This document shows positions 4,732-6,408 of a DNA stretch of 6,408 nucleotides, one piece after another. Source of the stretch: Coleofasciculus sp. S288 (GTDB lineage Bacteria; Cyanobacteriota; Cyanobacteriia; Cyanobacteriales; Coleofasciculaceae); assembly GCA_020216575.1 (NCBI GenBank), contig JAIUYC010000240.1, positions 1 through 6,408 of the forward strand, written 5' to 3'. The translations under genes were made by a program, and so were the position numbers. The notes below the pieces were generated by a model. That model did no database searches. It saw only the letters and a list, made by a program, of their open reading frames with translations, and was not told where the DNA came from. Every line of letters starts with the position of its first letter. Positions within the stretch are counted from its first letter, which is position 1.

Positions 4732-6099
4732 ATGCTAAGAAAAATGAACTATACGTTTCTCTTTGCTACAGCGATCGCGTTTGGCTTAATCAATAGTGTG
4801 GATATTCAACTCCCTAGCAGTAATTCAAGAGGACAGCTAGACATTAGCAGTATAGCCTTTGCTAAGGGGAGCCGCTCATCGTCTTCAAGCTCCAGTTCTA
4901 GGAGTTCTAGTAGTTCTAGTAGCAGTTCATCGTCAAGAACTTCATCTCCTTCGGATTCCACTTCTAGGAGTTCTAGCAGCAGCTCATCTGTAAAACCTTC
5001 ATCTCCTGCACGCTCCAGTTCCAGCTACCCCTCTGGCGGAAGCACTGGCGGACGAGCGGGTGGCGGCTCTTTTCGGAAACCCACTTCAACCTCCAATCCC
5101 GTGCGCTCTCAGACTCAACCCAGTAGACTTGTAAAGCCAAAGCCCGTTACAGTGCCGAGGCACGTCGATGTTGATGTCGATATCGAGATAGAAAACTCTG
5201 CTCCCTATCAAACGGTTCCAAATTCTTCCACAGCTCCGCCTTCTGCCCCAAATTTACAAGAGTGCAATCCAAATTCCACTGAGTGTAATCCGAATCAAAC
5301 GGTTTCAAACCCCTCAACGGCAGGCTCAACAACCGATGCAGGGACATTTCCTACCTCAACTCCTGCCACCTTATCTAGCACGGCTGACTCATCCGACGAT
5401 TCTTGGGCGGTATTAGTGACATGGGGACTTGGGGGTCTTTTCTTCTTGACCCTATCTGTTAGTCTTTTCCTTGTGGTTTATCTCATCCTCAAACGGATTG
5501 GAATTGGTGGTGTGACCAATGAGCGAGACAACAATATTGTGACGGTCAGCAAATTGCAAGTGGCTCTTCTAGGGACAACCAAAGGGTTGCAATCCGAGCT
5601 GTCCGAACTAACACTGATGGCAGATACTCAGACTCCTGAAGGATTGTTACAACTCTTGCAAGAATCTGCTCTCGTATTGCTAAGAAATTCTCAAAACTGG
5701 ACTCATGTTTTGGCAAGTTCGCAGAGCGTTCGCAGTCGGGAAGAAGCGGAGGTTTTATTTAAGCAACTGTCAGTCGAGAAGCGCAGTAAATTTAGTGCCG
5801 AAACGCTCACGAATATCAATGGCAAAGTTAACCATAAGGAAGTAGCTACGCCTGATTTCTACGACGGTTCAGCGGATTATATTGTGGTTACGCTGCTCGT
5901 CGGTACGGCAGATGACAAGCCTTTGTTTGGGGAAATCCGTTCGGCAGAGGCGCTTAGGGATGCTTTGACGAGAGTGGCATCTATACAACCTGACTATCTG
6001 CTGGTATTTGAGTTACTGTGGAGTCCGCAGAGGGATACTGATACGTTGAGCTACGATCAGTTGTTGACCGAGTACACGGATATGCTCCAAATTGTATGA
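4732..6099 (+). CDS. DUF1517 membrane protein, long Ser/Pro/Thr-rich linker (paralog 2)
   Basis: This 455-residue paralog aligns without gaps to the first gene over its first 45 residues, including FATA (11-14), FGLINSV (17-23) and a signal-peptidase-like AFA at 42-44. It then has an unrelated linker of about 175 residues: serine runs split by Arg (49-56, 58-68 and 80-86), GGRAGGGSF (107-114, recalling the family motif), a basic KPKP stretch (135-138), alternating acidic VDVDVDIEIE (145-154), a doubled ECNPN with Cys178 and Cys185, and Thr/Ser/Pro to 224. One transmembrane helix follows (about 225-253) with Lys254 and Arg255 behind it, so the DUF1517 domain (about 262-455) should be cytoplasmic. 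The domain keeps SKLQVAL, QESALVLLRN, RSKFSAETLTN, YIVVTLLVGT and FELLWSPQ. No clear SD. The next gene starts 53 bp downstream with no T-tract terminator between, so co-transcription is likely. Molecular function is unknown. Confidence 0.9.
   Translation: MLRKMNYTFLFATAIAFGLINSVDIQLPSSNSRGQLDISSIAFAKGSRSSSSSSSSRSSSSSSSSSSSRTSSPSDSTSRSSSSSSSVKPSSPARSSSSYPSGGSTGGRAGGGSFRKPTSTSNPVRSQTQPSRLVKPKPVTVPRHVDVDVDIEIENSAPYQTVPNSSTAPPSAPNLQECNPNSTECNPNQTVSNPSTAGSTTDAGTFPTSTPATLSSTADSSDDSWAVLVTWGLGGLFFLTLSVSLFLVVYLILKRIGIGGVTNERDNNIVTVSKLQVALLGTTKGLQSELSELTLMADTQTPEGLLQLLQESALVLLRNSQNWTHVLASSQSVRSREEAEVLFKQLSVEKRSKFSAETLTNINGKVNHKEVATPDFYDGSADYIVVTLLVGTADDKPLFGEIRSAEALRDALTRVASIQPDYLLVFELLWSPQRDTDTLSYDQLLTEYTDMLQIV
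4771..4778. repeat. HIP1 octamer
   Basis: GCGATCGC copy in the signal-region codons of paralog 2. The equivalent place in paralog 1 reads differently, so it arose or was lost after the duplication. Confidence 0.8.
4896..5006 (+). repeat. Imperfect in-frame duplication in the serine-rich coding tract
   Basis: TTCTAGGAGTTCTAG occurs at 4896-4910 and again at 4962-4976, exactly 66 bp (22 codons) apart. Each copy goes on through serine codons to TTCATCTCC (ending at 4949 and 5006), the second copy being nine bases shorter. The offsets are multiples of three, so the frame is kept. The surrounding AGT/AGC/TCA/TCT codons make this tract prone to slippage and length change between strains. Confidence 0.65.
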
Positions 6100-6118
6100 A
6101 CTCAGCTCTTGCATCACT

Positions 6119-6143
6119 CCCTTAACCTCCCTAATTAAGGGGA
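6119..6143 (+). promoter_or_regulatory. Hairpin holding the ribosome binding site of paralog 3
   Basis: CCCTTAA (6119-6125) pairs perfectly with TTAAGGG (6135-6141) over nine bases. The right arm contains most of the SD AAGGGGA (6137-6143), which sits nine bases before the ATG at 6153. A closed hairpin would hide the SD. The pattern of pyrimidine arm, CCTCCCTAA loop and TTAAGGGG also resembles the dispersed CCCCTTAA...TTAAGGGG palindromes I recall between genes in filamentous cyanobacteria, so it may be a captured repeat. Confidence 0.5.
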
Positions 6144-6152
6144 CTAGAAACG

Positions 6153-6408
6153 ATGATTCAAAATCATGAACTAGACAACGAGATTGTTACAGTTAGCAAG
6201 CTACAGGTTGCCCTGCGGAGTTCGGCTCGTTCCCTTCAATCCGAACTCACTGCATTGACACTGGAAGCGGATACAGAAACCACCGAAGGGTTGAAGACAT
6301 TGCTGGAAGAATCGGCGCTGGCACTCTTAAGAAATTTTGAGTACTGGACTCATGTCTTGGGGAGTTCCCAGACAATTTCCAGCCGAGAGGAAGCGGAGAC
6401 GGTTTTTA
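6153..6408 (+). CDS. Stand-alone DUF1517 domain protein, N-terminal part (paralog 3, runs off the right edge)
   Basis: Eighty-five codons are present and the frame is open at the window end. The product begins MIQNHELDNEIVTVSKLQVA and goes straight into the DUF1517 domain, only seven residues ahead of where it starts in the other two proteins. It keeps SLQSEL (27-32), EESALALLRN (52-61) and the WTHVL block (65-69), and is about 67% identical to paralog 2 over 80 gap-free positions (hand count). There is no signal peptide, linker or membrane helix. The in-frame stop TAA at 6132-6134 and the SD at 6137-6143 show that this is the true start and not a truncated longer gene. It should be soluble in the cytoplasm, where the domains of the two anchored paralogs also face. 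It probably shares a transcript with paralog 2. Function is unknown; interaction with the anchored forms is only inference. Confidence 0.88.
   Translation, partial: MIQNHELDNEIVTVSKLQVALRSSARSLQSELTALTLEADTETTEGLKTLLEESALALLRNFEYWTHVLGSSQTISSREEAETVF

Noticed and set aside
5147..5347. Minus-strand open frame opposite paralog 2 (and 3518-3703 within paralog 1)
   Set aside because: Shadows of the Pro/Ser/Thr-rich and Gly/Arg-rich linkers of the DUF1517 genes.

Overview
The window reads as chromosomal DNA of a cyanobacterium, probably a filamentous one. The evidence is a cyanophycin pair (cyanophycinase and cyanophycin synthetase), a cluster of DUF1517 proteins (a family shared by cyanobacteria and chloroplasts), and four copies of the HIP1 octamer GCGATCGC in 6.4 kb (1161, 1707, 3179, 4771), far above chance. 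Gene starts often lack a Shine-Dalgarno (SD) sequence, which is common in this phylum. No insertion sequence, tRNA, rRNA or CRISPR array was found.

Left part, minus strand (1-1970): cphB (1119-1970) lies upstream of cphA, of which only the first 76 codons are present (3-230). CphA makes the nitrogen store cyanophycin (multi-L-arginyl-poly-L-aspartate); CphB degrades it to beta-Asp-Arg. The spacer between them is unusually long (888 bp), has no credible protein gene, and is full of inverted repeats. One of these, at 500-631, folds by hand into a long rod that could be a structured RNA or a cphA leader.

Middle (1971-3399): a 500-bp divergent spacer with repeats and a weak cphB promoter candidate separates cphB from trmD (2533-3240, plus strand), which encodes the tRNA m1G37 methyltransferase. 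TrmD appears to have Glu at the position of the proposed catalytic Asp. Hairpins follow trmD and continue into the leader of the next gene.

Right part, plus strand (3400-6408): three tandem DUF1517 paralogs. The first two have a signal-peptide-like N terminus of identical length, a low-complexity extracytoplasmic linker, one transmembrane helix and a C-terminal DUF1517 domain predicted to be cytoplasmic. Their linkers differ completely: Gly/Arg/Tyr-rich in the first, and a much longer Ser- then Pro/Thr-rich one in the second. The third, cut by the window end, is a bare DUF1517 domain starting at its own ATG with an in-frame stop just upstream, so it has no signal or membrane anchor. A good intrinsic terminator separates the first two genes. 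The second and third are 53 bp apart and probably co-transcribed. The SD sequences of the first and third genes both lie in the 3' arm of small hairpins. The cluster looks like a local expansion giving two anchored forms and one soluble form of the same domain, all facing the cytoplasm. The nearest functional clue is plant FLAP1, a chloroplast DUF1517 protein tied to fluctuating-light acclimation; this is recalled family knowledge, not shown by the sequence.
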